A stretch of DNA of 64,000 bases from Diphasiastrum complanatum (lineage: Eukaryota; Streptophyta; Lycopodiopsida; Lycopodiales; Lycopodiaceae): NCBI GenBank assembly GCA_029204225.1, contig CM055096.1, forward strand, positions 32,561,076 to 32,625,075, written 5' to 3'. Below are positions 46,483-58,574 of the stretch, one piece after another. Made by a program: the position numbers and the translations under genes. Under the pieces are notes generated by a model. It was given only the letters and a program-made list of their open reading frames with translations. It was not told where the DNA came from and did no database searches. Positions within the stretch are counted from its first letter, which is position 1; every line of letters starts with the position of its first letter.

Positions 46483-47728
46483 ACCTTGATTCACAGATAT
46501 TGTATTCAGTGGTCATTCCTAGTTTCATTGACATTGAGGCCATATACCTTGGTGGTATTTCTTCTATTGCTTCTACGCATACCTCAGATAGCCCTCCTGG
46601 TTCGGTGGTTGGTGTAGTATCTTCTCCATTGGTCTCTATATCTCCATCTCTTGAGTTCGTTATGGCTGATGTTCTTGCTGATTTCTTTGGGGTTCTTCAT
46701 GGGTCCACGGTTGATGGTTCCCTCGCTATTGGTGATCAGGTTGTATCTTCTTTCACTTTACTTCATGGATCTTTGTTTGAGGTTATCTACCTCATAATAT
46801 TTATACGGTTCCTTACATAATTCATGCGCCTTTGGCCCTTTTCGCGACACATTTTCCTTCCGAGGATATTTGCTAGATGGTCTCTGTTACTTATCTAGAG
46901 TATTTGTTGGGATCTTTCTAGATGAGTATACGGGGATCCTTCGGTCTCCTTGTGTTTTTACATATGGGCTTGCTGCAGTCAATGCCAATGGTATACACTT
47001 TTGGGCTTTTTATGCATGAGAGGTTTTTCATGCGACTGATTCATTTTTACCTCTTGATATTTGGCATTCTTGGTTATTATGTATAGCTTGGTTTTCATTT
47101 GGATTTGTTGATTGGTGCTAATTTTTCCATATTATTGAACGCCTATGGTGCGAATATCTCTATGATTATGCATGTGGCTCTCTATTTGTTCGTTGAATTG
47201 TTGCTCATTGTCAGGCTTGGCATATCCTGATGGCTTGGGTTATTGCCTTCGTTCCAGCTACTATTTGTCCGGGTGATCTTCAAGTTCCCAGTCATTTCGG
47301 GTTGCTCCATATCGCTTGGACTCTGATGCTGAGTTGCCACTTTGTTCTGGTGTTCCAATGCTTGCTACTAATGTTGCGGCTCATGCCTGCTATTCCTCAC
47401 TTGTGCGCCTGATGTTTACTTTGGAATTACACTTGCGGCTAGTTCCGATGGGTCATCCGATTCTCCATCTGTTTTTGCTGCATCCTATGATGGATTGGTA
47501 TGTCCATATGAGGTCTTTCTAAATGAGTATTTCGGCTACGGTTTTTCAGTTGGGACCTCTACTATTCCTATATTTGTTACTACTATTTTCATGCATCATG
47601 TCTTTTTAGATGATGCATTGATTTCTTGGACCTTCTGGAGCTTTTGGCATGCAGTGTGAAAGATTTCAGATCCTTAAGATCCAATCTACTTGAATAATCT
47701 TTGGTTAAAGAGAAATAAACTACCAATG

Positions 47729-48636
47729 AAATTGCTCCACTATCAATCCACCAAGGATCTAGATCTCCATCATTAGCAAGCATACATAAAGACATCACAA
47801 AAGCATCATCATTTGCATCTTGAACATCCAAACCATCCTCATCAAGAGTAAGATTACCTTGCTTGTCTCCTTGATCTCTCTTCTTCTTGTAGCACTCACT
47901 TGCAAAGTGTCCTTTGATGCCACAATAAAAGCACTTGAGCTTTGATCTATCCTTCTTTTTGCCACTTGAAGAAGCATCCACTTGATCTTGCCCTTTAGAC
48001 CACTTACTTTTGGTTTTGCCCTTAGATTTTTGTTTTGTGAACAGAGCATCCTCTTGAAGTGTCGATGTAGATCCACCTCTTGCTTGAAGCCTATATTCCT
48101 CATTGATCAAGATCGCTTGAAGATCCATCAAACTTGGCAAAGTATTTTGAATAGCAATACTTTGAACAATGTTAGCATGAGCATCCAATAAGCCATTAAG
48201 AATTACTTGAATAAACTCTCCTTCCTTAATGCTTTCATCAATGCAAGCCAACTCATCATTCAATGCTTTCATTCTCAAAACAAAAGTACTTGGACTTTCT
48301 TCATTCTTTTGCAAAAAAGAAAAGATTTTTCTTCTTAGAGTCAACACTCTAGAAGTAGACTTGGATTTATAAAGCTTCTTCAATGAATTCCAAGCTTTCA
48401 AAGATGATGTACACTTACCAACTTCCTTGAGAAGCTCATTGGTAACATTCATCTTTATCATGTGTAGAGCCTTCTTGGCCCTCTTGTCATACCTCAATTA
48501 ATCTTGTTGTGTTGCTGGTCTCTCCTCCAATCGTACAACAATATCCAAAACATCATTCATCTCAAGAAGTGATTCCATCCTCACTTTCCACAATGAATAG
48601 TTACTTGAGGTAAGCATATCATTGGCTTCCAACATG
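47729..48636 (-). pseudogene. gag: Copia-type (UBN2) gag with zinc knuckle and protease start
   Basis: The start near 48636 reads MLEANDMLTSSNYSLWKVRM, ESLLEMNDVLDIVV. An in-frame TAA lies near 48500. The rest is open: MNVTNELLKEVGKCTSSLKA, TSRVLTLRRKIFSFLQKNEE, then the knuckle CFYCGIKGHFASEC. It ends DPWWIDSGAIS, the copia protease active site, exactly where the deletion joins LTR sequence. Confidence 0.85.
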
Positions 48637-49153
48637 ACTTACCTGATCTTCTCTTTCAACCTGCTTCAATGCACAAAGCACTCCTTTGAACAACAACAAA
48701 TGCTTTCAAAAGAAATCACGAAGATTTGAAACTATCTCACAAATTCTTATTTAGCACTTATTCAAGCAAATCAACACATAGAATCATGGAATCTTGAGCA
48801 ACCTATGATCTATCCTCAATCTAATGACTTTTGCCACTTCCTAAGATTGAAACACACTCAAATGAAGTCCAACAACCTCACTATCTAGAGATCCAATCAA
48901 AATTAAGATTTTGACAAAATCACAAAAAATTGACTATTCCAAATCTACATGCAAATCCTGAAAATTTGATATGCAATCTATAAGCCATCACTTAGGCTGA
49001 ACCAATGATCCAAAAATCGGTCAAATCCAATATGTGAATTCAAAAATCGTGGTGTAGAATCCTCTCTAGCATGCTCTAGACTTGATATCTTCACCAAATC
49101 ATTGATAGATCTGATTTTCTCCTTCATAACCTGAAACACAAGCTCTGATACCA

Positions 49154-49801
49154 TGTGAAAGATTTCAGATCCTTAAGATCTAATCTACTTGAATGATCTT
49201 TGGTTAGAAAGAGAAATACACTACCAATTTCACCAATGTAGAAAAATCAGCACCTACACACAAATTGAGATGCAAACACCAATAGAACTTGATCAAACTT
49301 GAATGAAATGATTATTTACTACTGTTGTCCGTACAAAACCAGCAAGCTACTGTATTTCACACGTGTGGATCCAAAAATAACAAATATAGATCATTCTACA
49401 CATAGAATTGCAAGCAATCACCAAGATAGTGCACCAATAAATAGTAGAACCCAAGAGAACCATGTATAAGCATGAAATGAGATAGAGAAGAGAGAAGATT
49501 GCTCTCTCCACGAGTTACATCCTTTTATAACATGTCCAAACCCTATTTGGTCACGTGGCTTTCCCACCAAAATGCTAACCCTACTAATTTTGGGTCTAGA
49601 TTCAATGTACCCAACTATTCAAATTGAATCTACTCAAATTCGCATTCTAACTTTCCCACACTTTCAAAAAGTGTTTATTCAAATGAAATTTAGACTAATG
49701 AATTTTGAAAAGTCAACCTTAAGTCTAAAACAAGTTTTGACCTCAATATGCCAAATATGAAAATATAGCAAAATGTGATGAAACTAGTTGAATCTTTCAC
49801 A
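49154..49801 (-). repeat. 5' LTR, 648 bp
   Basis: Starts and ends with the inverted pair TGTGAAAGATT / AATCTTTCACA. On the minus strand it carries GTTATAAAAGGATG as promoter (about 49530). The first 73 bp of its distal end recur at 47655-47728 with a few changes. A CACACGTGTG palindrome lies at 49358. Confidence 0.9.
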
Positions 49802-50000
49802 TGCAGCTCTTCTCGTGGTATGGGCCTTGAGGGTACCGTGTGCCATTGCTACTTCTCATTCATGGGCCTTATGGATACTTTGGACTCTTGACCATGCTGG
49901 TGCACATTTCTCCATGCTAGCTATCCTTTGTTAGAATGATCTCTTTATGTTCCATGTTTCCTTGCATATCGATTGATTTTCCATGCTATTACAGTGTGTG

Positions 50001-50215
50001 ATTAGTCTTATGGTGACCATCTTTGCCACGGGTGCAAATGTCTCATCATAATCTATGCCCTTTGATTGAGCATACCCCTTGGCCACAAGCCTTGCTTTGT
50101 GCTTAGAAACACTCTCATCTTGATTCAACTTGAGCTTAAAAACTCACTTACATCCAATCACATTCTTATCCATAGGTAGATCAACAAGCATCCATGTATC
50201 GTGTGTAGTATGGGA
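50001..50215 (-). pseudogene. Copia reverse transcriptase N-terminal fragment
   Basis: The minus strand reads [43 protein letters not shown], preceded by VDLPMDKNVIGCK. This is the canonical start of copia RT. It is cut on both sides: by the internal repeat at 49999 and by LTR-like/microsatellite sequence at 50216. Confidence 0.8.
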
Positions 50216-50257
50216 TCGTCATTGGGAGTGGCAACCTTGCCTCAACCCTGAATAGCA

Positions 50258-50261
<4 letters not shown>

Positions 50262-50323
<62 letters not shown>
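50262..50323. repeat. (GA)n microsatellite
   Basis: 62 bp of pure GA next to the copia RT break. Confidence 0.97.
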
Positions 50324-50326
<3 letters not shown>

Positions 50327-50426
50327 ACAGAGTTTTACTAGAAGAGAATAGAAGATACAATACAAAGGGAATGGCTCCTTTTATAGATTTGAAAGGTGAG
50401 TCTCCTTCATTCTGATTGGCCACACT

Positions 50427-52735
50427 TGTGAAGAATTGTCAAAAATTAACAAATCTAGCTTGATCAAAAACCATGTAGAATAGTGTAAATTGTGTACACA
50501 AGTAAGTCCCACACATGTGAAGCCAAGATGCCATGTGGCAACCCACTCCTAATGTAGATTAGGTCAAGTCCATAGGGTTGGTCATGTCATTTTGGTAGTG
50601 ATTCCTAGTTTATAGGACCTAAATCCTAGATCTAAGGTGAAAATTTGACCAACTAGCTATCTACCAAGCATGACTCTAGGAAATAGACTAGAATTTCATT
50701 TTAGGGCAAAAATGCTGAGTTAACTTCCTTATTATATGCTGGAAATCCACCTAACTTCAAGAATGAAGTCGAATTTGCTATGTATTTCAAGCTCCCATAG
50801 TGAGAAGATAGAAAAATTTTTGGAGCTCATTAGCAATCTCAAGCTAGTTCACTATGTACATTGAGTTTTTGTGATCCAAATGAAACCAAATCAATTTCTA
50901 CTTGTTTCTCAAGTTGAAGGCCGTACTACAGCCTGTAGTACACACGTGTGGGCTCGGATTTCGATGTTGATCAATGCTTTTGATTGTTAATGCTTGTTGT
51001 TTGTCAAATTGCCAATCTAGATCAACTTTTTTGTGTCTAGTTTTTTGATATATTGTTAAGCAAGCTTGTAGATCCATTTATGGTCCTAAAGTACAGTACT
51101 TTCACATGGTATCAGAGCCAAGTACAAGAGCATAAGCCATGATCTAATGCAAATCCAATTTTAGCAAGTTTTGGTGCTAAAAACTAGCATTGAGAGGGCA
51201 AGCTAGAATCTTGATTTTGGTGAGGAGATTTGATCCCAAACTTGGTAGGGCTCCAAATCCGTACTGTCCACATGTGTGGGCACCTCTGAACCTACATTTA
51301 ATGCATGGTATTCATTTGATCCAAACAAATTCAATTTGTGACTTTTAATGTATTTTTTGGTGGAAATCTTAGGATAAGCTACCAAGATTGAGTGCCATTG
51401 ATTAGATTTGACATAGGGTCATGAAATCTAATTAATCTAGGCTAAAATCAGGTCTTCTAAACTTGTTTTACAAGTCTTGAAAGTACATCAAAAAGTGTGA
51501 GGGAGATTTAGTCATGTTATTGTCCAAAAATAGCCAAAATTGGCAAGATTTGATTGTAAGTAGATTTCACATCATCTTATCTTCATTCCAACTTTGTGAG
51601 GGAGTGCTAGAACTGAGATTATAAGTCCATTTGTTGGATTAGAAATCCAATTTCAGTGAAACACTACAAGAAAGAGACCTTAGTGAGTTTCTAGAGACAA
51701 TCAAATTCATTTCTTGGCAAGATTTGTTTGAAAGTAGTTTTCACTTCATCTTATCTTCATTCTAGCTTTGTGAGAGAGTGACAGATATGTGATTATAAGT
51801 CCATTGTTGGATTAGAAATCAAATTTGAGTGAAACACTACAAGTGTGAGACCTTTGTGAGTTTCAAGTCAAGCAAATCGATTTCTTGTTTGTAGAAGTCA
51901 CTAGTAAGATGGGATCTACTGAAGCATACCTTCTAGAAGCTAGTGAGAGATTGAATTCTACAATTATGCTATTTGGAAGGTTAGTATGGAGTCACTCTTG
52001 GTGCTCCAAGACCTTTATGAGTTCTTGATTGAGGATGAAGATGAACCTCTAGGTGCAAAGGAATTAGTGATATACAAAAAGAGATCTAGGCTAGCACTTC
52101 ATTGTGTGAAGATGAATGTGAGCAATGATTTGTTGAGAGAAGTATCAGCATGTACTAATGCTAAAGAGGCTTGGGAGTCTTTAAAATCAATCTATGAATC
52201 TAGTAACACTTCAAGGGTTCTCATGCTTAGAAATCAGATTTTGCAAAGCATGAAAAGAAGTGAGGAGAGTGCACAAGATTATGTACTTAGAATCAAGTCT
52301 CTAAATAGGGAACTGGCTTCCATTGGAGAGAAGATTCATGATGGAGAGCTTGTACAAATTGTTCTTAATGGTCTAAGAGATGACTTTGCAAATTTGGTCC
52401 AAAGTTTTGCCATCCAAGACACTTTGCCAACTATAGAAAAACTTCACAGTGTATTAGTGGCTGAAGAGTGTAGGATGCTCCATGCAAAATCTAGGATGAG
52501 TTCCTTGTCTTTGCAGGATCGTGATGAGAAAGCCAATTTCTCATTCAAGGGTAAAAAGAAGACCAATGGAAAGAAGAAACATCCAAAGGAGGCCAAAGAA
52601 GAGGATGATGCATCAAGCTCAAAGGACAAGTCAAAGCAAAAATGCTTCTTTTGTGGAAAGAAGGGGCATTATGCATCTGAATGCTACAAGAGGCTAAGCG
52701 CACAAGTGGAGGAGGACAAACAAGGAAACCTTGCG
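50427..52735 (+). mobile_element. Copia-type element: LTR, PBS and gag, 3'-truncated
   Basis: The primer site TGGTATCAGAGCC at 51107-51119 follows sequence ending CTTTCACA, the same LTR end as at 49801. The LTR start at TGTGAAG (50427) would give 680 bp, close to the 648 bp of the sister element, but is uncertain. Gag follows at 51909. The element is cut near 52735, where inverted sequence of another LTR element begins. Confidence 0.65.
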
Positions 52736-52765
52736 CTAAAACTCCAAAAAGACAACCAAAATTGA
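51909..52765 (+). pseudogene. gag: Copia-type (UBN2) gag with zinc knuckle
   Basis: The start at 51909 (MGSTEAYLLEASERLNS) shifts frame near 51960. From 51986 it reads MESLLVLQDLYEFLIEDEDE, CVKMNVSNDLLREVSACTNA, QSMKRSEESAQDYVLRIKSL and GLRDDFANLVQSFAIQDTLP. A Lys-rich linker and the knuckle CFFCGKKGHYASEC follow. It is the sister of the gag at 47729-48636. The last codons (KLQKDNQN) come from the inverted neighbour, so the protein ends artificially. Confidence 0.8.
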
Positions 52766-53026
52766 TTTCCTAGCACAATTCTCCATAAACCACAATGAAT
52801 TTGAGAGAGATATGGATCATGCAAATTGAGAATACTAGTTGATCTCCACCAAGCTCCAATGAAAAGCACCACCTCTCTAAGCTTGTAAGCCTTGCTCTGA
52901 TACCACTATAAGGGAAGCTCCTTAGATCCTGCTTACAAATTATAAACACAATGATAACACACTATGAAAAAACCACCCAACCAAGTAGAAGCATCCAATC
53001 AAACTCTAGAAGCCTCACCATATTAG
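52735..53026 (-). repeat. Inverted fragment of the 42.3-46.5 kb LTR element
   Basis: Reverse complement of LTR end, primer site and leader: it matches 42700-42860 and, continuously, 43730-43890. It skips the 858-bp insert. Truncated on both sides. Confidence 0.85.
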
Positions 53027-54667
53027 AAATAAAAAAATTTCTCGTTCGTGAATTTATTTGTAGATTTTGTTGAGATCCCTTTGTAAGTTTTATACTTTTG
53101 TTTTCTTATGTCAATTTTTGAACTTTCATGACTTCTCCATTTAAGCTCAAGTTTCAAGATAATAGAATGAAATAGTGATCAGCTAAACAAAACCAACATT
53201 GTGCAAGTATCATCATCTCAGTATTCATCACCAATCTACATATGGGACATAATAAAAAGTCATCACCAATTTACATATGGGACATTAAAAAGTCAGGCCA
53301 TACTAAAGACCCCACTACTAGTGACGTGAATGATGGGGTGAAAGAAATTTGAGTAAGGATTTAACTAATTCAGACAAAGTTCCAACTACTATTCACGATA
53401 GTGTAGAACAAAGTATACAAACATGGCCATAATTGTAAAATAATTAAGATATTTTTGACATAATGATGACTAGTTTGAATCTACCTTGATTATTATTTCA
53501 CAAAAACCAATTGCCAATGGTAATAGCACCATTGTCCTTCTGCAACCCTTGACTGTTAAAGCATCGGTTTGGAATCAAAGTCAACTCAATTACAATAATG
53601 AATAGAAAGTAGTGTCGCAACTCAAAACTATAAGGAAAAATGACCTTCAATGGACCAATAAATGTGCAACCCATGTATAATGATAACAATGCTTTACACA
53701 ACACCAAATATTCTTTTACATATAAGGTATTCAAAGTGTTGCTAATCCTATTGCTATTCATGCCCTTGTCAATGGATACAACAAGAATTGGAATTCTGTG
53801 ATAGGCAATCACCTCAATATCGGAATGCGATGAAGCTTTATACTCGTATCAATATTGTGAAAGAAATGGAAAAAAGCTGAAGCCTGAAAAACACAAATGT
53901 CAATGATTTTAAGGATAAAATCTATATGCCCAGCTTCAGAGGTAATGCAAATACCTACATAATCGTTCTCCTACAAAAGTGGAGATGGGCCTCGAGCTAG
54001 CCTTTTCAGAGATACGAACGAGCTTTTCAGATTGAAATTTTTTTTCTAACCTGGAAATGACATGGTGGGTGTACAATACTCTCTTTTCTTTGTTGTTATT
54101 GGAAAAAGACTTTTACTATCCAATTTTCACCAACATTGCACATGTGTCAACTCCCAAGATTGTTAACATTCAAGCATCACCAAAATAATGTGCAAACTTC
54201 CTAAATTTCCCTCCAAGGCTTATCAATTGACACGGTGCACACAAAATGTATGTTAATCGTTAGATCATCGCTAAATAACTTAAATCATGTCAGCTAGGAA
54301 GCATATGCAAGTCAGCCTTGCCTAACATTGTAAGTATAGATGTTGTATGTAAAATTATTCTTGCATAATTATTTTATAAAATATCTTAAATAACGAAAAA
54401 TACAATATGAAAAGCTTGTAAATCCACACATTAAGATTTTATTACTTGATTAAGAATGCATTAGAAATGGATTGGGCCCATCCTGCATGATAAGGCTGTC
54501 TTGGCGAGCCCAAAAGGGCGAGCCATGAGGCCACACCAAGCAGAATGAGATTATGCAGCCCATTCTATATCATTAATTGCAGGTGCATTTTTTAGTAAAT
54601 TCAAAAAAATTCGTTTTTTTTTCTGTTTTGATGGTGGTAACTTTCATATGATGATAGTAAGTGAAGT
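53027..54667. other. AT-rich sequence, no gene seen
   Basis: A 104-codon frame on the minus strand (53498-53812) has no recognisable motif and is not called. Confidence 0.5.
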
Positions 54668-55310
54668 AACTTTCATGCATAATGGGGAGGTAAATGCATA
54701 TTGGACATTGGACTATTTTGTCTTTTAGGGTGGACCACATACTGCGAAGTCACTTGTTGGCACAGGAGGGGAAGTAACTCCTGCTCCCGTGCCTGTGTGA
54801 CATGTGGCGTCGCACTGCCCAGACCTTGCCCGACATTTTTTTGCACAGGTCCCAGGTTTTTTTTGCAGGTATCGAATTCTCCCGGGCACATGGGTCCCGA
54901 ATTTTTCCTGAGCACGCGCACAGACCCGGGTCCCCATAGTTTTCCCGGGTGCGCACGGGCACATCTGCGAGCACCACCTGATCCCGCACCTGCACGCATT
55001 TGGGAGTAAAGTGCTTATTTCAAAAAATAAGCAGCAGTGGTTACTTCTCTCAGAAGCTTATGGTATAGTTTTAAAAATGCCATGTGGCCCCGTAATTTCC
55101 CAATGCCCAAAAAACTTATGGTCCCAAAATCTGCCGGTCCCGAAATGTCTTGGGCACTCGGGTACTGGGCAGCACAGCGGGCAGGACCGGATGGTGCCTG
55201 GGACACATCGGGATCAACGCGAGGTGCCGGGCGTAATCTCCTTTGTGCCAATAAGAGACGAGGCACATACTGTGCATTATATTGCCTCAATTTTGGCATA
55301 ATAAGCCACA
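54668..55310. other. GC-rich island 1
   Basis: Abruptly GC-rich against the AT-rich flanks, with many CCCGGG-type blocks (CCCGGGCACATGGG, GACCCGGGTCCCC, CCCGGGTGCGCACGGG). Frames of about 100 codons are open on both strands, which is a composition effect. There is no family match. Confidence 0.5.
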
Positions 55311-55368
55311 CCTAATATCATTAACAAAGAATTGGTTTCTCAAGACTAGCATTAAAAGTAAAGCTTAC

Positions 55369-55687
55369 AATCTCCAGAAGGAAATTAATGTCTTTCAGCC
55401 ACTGCGAATACGAAGTCAAAAATGAAAAAAACATACAAAAGAGTACTCTATTCTCCATAAGACACTGTTGTTGCTTTTCAATTGACGTACTGTAGAATAA
55501 AGTGAAAGCCATGTAAAAAGAATCAATATCAATTCAATCTCCAGAAAGAAATTGATGTCTTTCAGCCACTGCGAATACAAAGTCAAAAATGAAATAAATT
55601 TACATAAAAACATTCTCCATACGACACTCTAGTTGCTTTTCAATTGAAGTGAAAGCCATGTAAAAAGAATCAGTATCAATTCAATTT
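55369..55687. repeat. Tandem duplication, two units
   Basis: Unit 1 (55369-55539) and unit 2 (55540-55687) share CAATCTCCAGAA, TCTTTCAGCCACTGCGAATA and GTGAAAGCCATGTAAAAAGA in order. Unit 2 has small deletions. Confidence 0.85.
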
Positions 55688-55689
55688 CT

Positions 55690-55880
55690 TTCGAGACATG
55701 CGCGTCCGGGGGGTTTTCCCCATTTTTGTGCCTGCGTCCGGCGCCCGGGCGCATCCACTTTTTTTTTTTGAGCTAAAATACATGTAAAAAAAAAATTTGA
55801 AAATTTGCGCCCACCCCAGGACACACCCGGGCGCGGACGCACGCACCCGGACGCGCTTTCGCGCCCAACCCCCGCTTCCT
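55690..55880. other. GC-rich island 2
   Basis: Two GC-rich halves (GCGTCCGGCGCCCGGGCGC; ACCCGGGCGCGGACGCACGC) around a poly-T/poly-A core. The halves are partly complementary, suggesting a fold-back. Confidence 0.5.
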
Positions 55881-56469
55881 TAGCTTTCAACTATACTCCC
55901 AAATTGTCTCACTACGAATACCACCAAACAATGCTCCTCACATCCACCTTTTCAAGCTAGCAAAGAATGTGTGCAAACAGAAGATGAAAATGAAAATTCA
56001 GGTTGTGGATTCTGTAGACATTATGGGGTACCTATACACTTTGTCAATTTCCAATTCATGTATCTGACACACATATAAGTCAGAGGAATCAGTAAACCCA
56101 CTAGGTGGCTTGAGAAGAACATATGTACTGTTTGATCTTTTGTCACATGTGTCTCATCCATAAAATTTATAGGGGAGGGAGACTAGGACCTTATAAGTAA
56201 CCCTATCATTGGGCTCATTTTATAAGTCTTCCATTTCCGTGTACTTGAGAGCTGTTCTGAAGTAGCTCTTCAACAAAAGGATTCTTTTCCAGAGGCTGTT
56301 GCAAGGGGATTTAGTATCAGATTTTCTTCTTTCCTCATGAGGGAATTGTTGATTCTTTGACACATGCTCCCATTTTCATCTGTCCTTGATGCTATGCTTC
56401 AAACATGTTCTTAAGTACATAACCTGATCAATTCTTGGAAGCACTGTGTAATGAAAGTCTCCAAAGAAC

Positions 56470-57180
56470 TGAATTTCCGGAGGTAGGTCTGCATCACACC
56501 CCATGGATGTCACAAAATAATTGTTTTCATGGGACACTGATGAGGGCCTTTCTGATAGCGCTTTCACTCTGAGCAACATGCAAAAGACGCATAGCCCTTA
56601 TACAATATATAGATAGAGCATCTTTAAGTCTATAAAACTACTAGAATGTGAAGTCTGTAAATGCTCTTATTTTCTAGCTAATGTTCCTAATATTCTTAAC
56701 ACTATCAGAAGCAAGTAATTGGTCAGGTACTTATAAAAAGTCATCAATCTGTGAAAAAATTACAGGGTAACCAGGTTATAACTATAATCATTGTTGCTAT
56801 TATTTTTCCTTGAAACGCATTGCTTTAGATGTAGAAAATACACAGTTTTCTTTACCCGTCATAGGACTCGGTTCCCACCACCACAAGAATGATGCGACCG
56901 GTCGAAGACATATCCTCGTCTTGTGCATGTGCCATTCCAAGAGCCAAAGGTTCCTCATCTGATCGATTGTCACATTCTGCAGCGTATCACATTTTCTGAT
57001 CTCTAAGTTTGAAAAGGGAAAGAGCTAGTTTCCAGCACACACAAGAGCCTGACATCCTTTTAACAACTCATTGCAAACAGACTATTTCGCCTCTGGATTA
57101 CAGTAAATTTACGCAATAAGGCCCTGAACAGACGAAATACTTATCATGCAGCAGAAACACTCTTGCTTCACCAAAAAAGA
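56470..57180 (-). pseudogene. Inverted duplicate of CPSF160 exon 7 and flanking introns
   Basis: On the minus strand this reproduces 24425-25085: the upstream intron (GGTGAAGCAAGAG, GTCTGTTCAGGG), the acceptor CTGCAG, and the exon from 56976 (AATGTGACAA..., GGTCGCATCATTCTTGTGGT). The downstream intron (CACATTCTAGTAGTTTTATA) follows. The exon copy has substitutions and loses about a dozen bases before GGGTAAAG. No other CPSF160 exon is nearby, so it is a non-functional fragment. Confidence 0.9.
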
Positions 57181-58232
57181 ATCATTTTCTGTTAGAAATA
57201 AATGACTATGCTGAAGTTAATCCATAGGTCACTTTGACCCAAAAGGTCGAGATTTGTGTAACCATGGGTATTTAGTTATTTAGGCCATCTTAAGTTTGTT
57301 TTAAGTTCAGTTGGACCCAATTTTGGTCATGTACTAACTCGTGGGTCCTTAGGGGTCTAATTTTGTTTAAGGGCCCTATATTGACTTTTGGGGGTGCCCT
57401 ACATTTAGTAAGCGGTTAATCTTAGGGTTTGGTGGGGTTTGGTGGCATTTGGGCTGGTCTAAGGTGTGCAAGTGTAGATTCTTCTAAATTCTGCTTCAAC
57501 TAGAAGTTTCCAAAACTTGATCATTCTTAACGCTTCTAATGCTTTTTCTACTCTTGCTAACCAGGATGAAATCCATATACAAGGCAAGTGTAACCATTTT
57601 AATCCCGGAGTATTTTTCAAATGCGTACAAGTATCAGCTACACATGCATTTTATCCCAAAAAGCTATAACAAGATATAAGTGCACTATGATTGATGTTAT
57701 CTTGATGGAGATCAGCTTAAGAGTAGTGACACACTTTAGCCCTGCACGGAGACTTGTAACTGTCAATACTTTCATCTGATTTCAGCTGATGCTTGAAGTT
57801 CCGCTTGCATTTATGCAATCGACCTTCCTTTTGATAAATCTGCCAACATCATGTACCATCCTCGTGAACTGAGTCCATCTCAGCATTTTGAAAGCTTTTT
57901 CCATACCTTTACATCCTCTTAGGATACAGCATCTTCAAGAGCTGGGAGTTCCATCGTCTCCAAAAACATTGCTGCTCAGTGTCAGTGACAAAAATAAGCC
58001 CTTGAACCAGTTGTGCAATGTAGCTTCATGCAGTGATTTCTTGAATGACTTGTTCTTATTCCTGGGTTGAACCCTTAAGTTCTTCATAGCCCTCGGATCA
58101 TCGCCAAAAGCTTCCAAGAAACCCTTTGAAAACGGCTACTGTGCAGATTGTTGAATGCTGCTGTCTTTAACACTGTTTCTCGATATTCACCATATGCTTT
58201 GATCGAAATTGTCTTTTCGGAATGGGACATAC
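57181..58232. other. Spacer and probable L18-gene 3' flank
   Basis: 57189-57580 has unusual G/T-rich sequence starting TGTTAGAAATAA. The part nearest 58232 is likely the 3' UTR of the minus-strand L18 gene. The short frames at 57888-58117 on both strands have no recognisable motif. Confidence 0.4.
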
Positions 58233-58574
58233 TCAGATGAATTTGATTCCATTTCGGCTTAAGATATCTGTAATTATTCTGATCTTCTCATGATCTCGCT
58301 GATGAGTTTTTTGAAGTGCTTTCTCCAGATTAAACCCGACTACAGATACCTCTGTCAACCTCATTTTTTCCAGTAAAATCTCCCCAATCTTTGCTGCTGC
58401 TGCCACTCCTGCTGTGTCCCCAATCTGTTTCCTCAGCTGAGTTTCTTGAGATGTGGCTGCTGCTACTATTCGCCCAATGGGCCGTTGCACCACTACCGCA
58501 GACACGAATTTGTTGGTGAAATGTAGTCTTAAAACAAAGGGCTTTGTGTACCATCCCACTGCGCTCCACCCCAT
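58233..58574 (-). CDS. Ribosomal protein L18p/L5e family (uL18-like), probably organellar
   Basis: 113 codons. The start at 58574 (MGWSAVGWYTKPFVLRLHFT) is chosen because similarity to plant L18p/L5e-family proteins begins at about KPFVLRLHFTNK. Conserved features are HFTNKFVSAVVV (strand with the family pattern SNKHIYAQVI) and IVAAATSQETQLRKQIGDT. AGVAAAAKIGEILLEK (the helix with the AAxxIGxxLAER pattern) and the end KIRIITDILSRNGIKFI follow. uL18 binds 5S rRNA in the large subunit. Small plant paralogues of this type are usually assigned to organelle ribosomes; the sequence alone does not prove this. The frame stays open upstream to 58727, so a longer start is possible. A spliced 5' exon is suggested at 58818-59050. 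Confidence 0.75.
   Translation of the reverse strand: MGWSAVGWYTKPFVLRLHFTNKFVSAVVVQRPIGRIVAAATSQETQLRKQIGDTAGVAAAAKIGEILLEKMRLTEVSVVGFNLEKALQKTHQRDHEKIRIITDILSRNGIKFI

Larger units (their letters stand above)
47655..49801 (-). mobile_element. Internally deleted copia-type element with target duplication
   Basis: Minus-strand element with a full 5' LTR (49154-49801), primer site TGGTATCAGAGC just inside, gag-zinc knuckle, the start of protease, and only the last 73 bp or so of the 3' LTR (47655-47728). TGCAG flanks it at 47650-47654 and 49802-49806, and the flanks match the uninterrupted copy 1, so the insertion is precise. One deletion removed pol and most of the 3' LTR after or during insertion. 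Confidence 0.85.
46483..49999 (+). repeat. Internal repeat of the gag-protease element (copy 2), interrupted
   Basis: 46483-47654 plus 49802-49999 reproduce the reverse complement of 12424-13850, lacking the copia scrap found in copy 1. It begins with the end of the protease frame (LDSQILYSVVIPSFIDIEAI) and is split by the element at 47655-49801. Confidence 0.8.

Noticed and set aside
53498-53812. 104-codon minus ORF
   Set aside because: AT-rich, hydrophobic, no homology recognised and no neighbouring signals.
54673-55315. Overlapping frames of about 100 codons on both strands
   Set aside because: Stops are rare because of high GC; no frame shows motifs or codon preference.
57189-57580. TGTTAGAAATAA as an LTR start after the CPSF160 duplicate
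   Set aside because: No matching end, primer site or second copy in the window.
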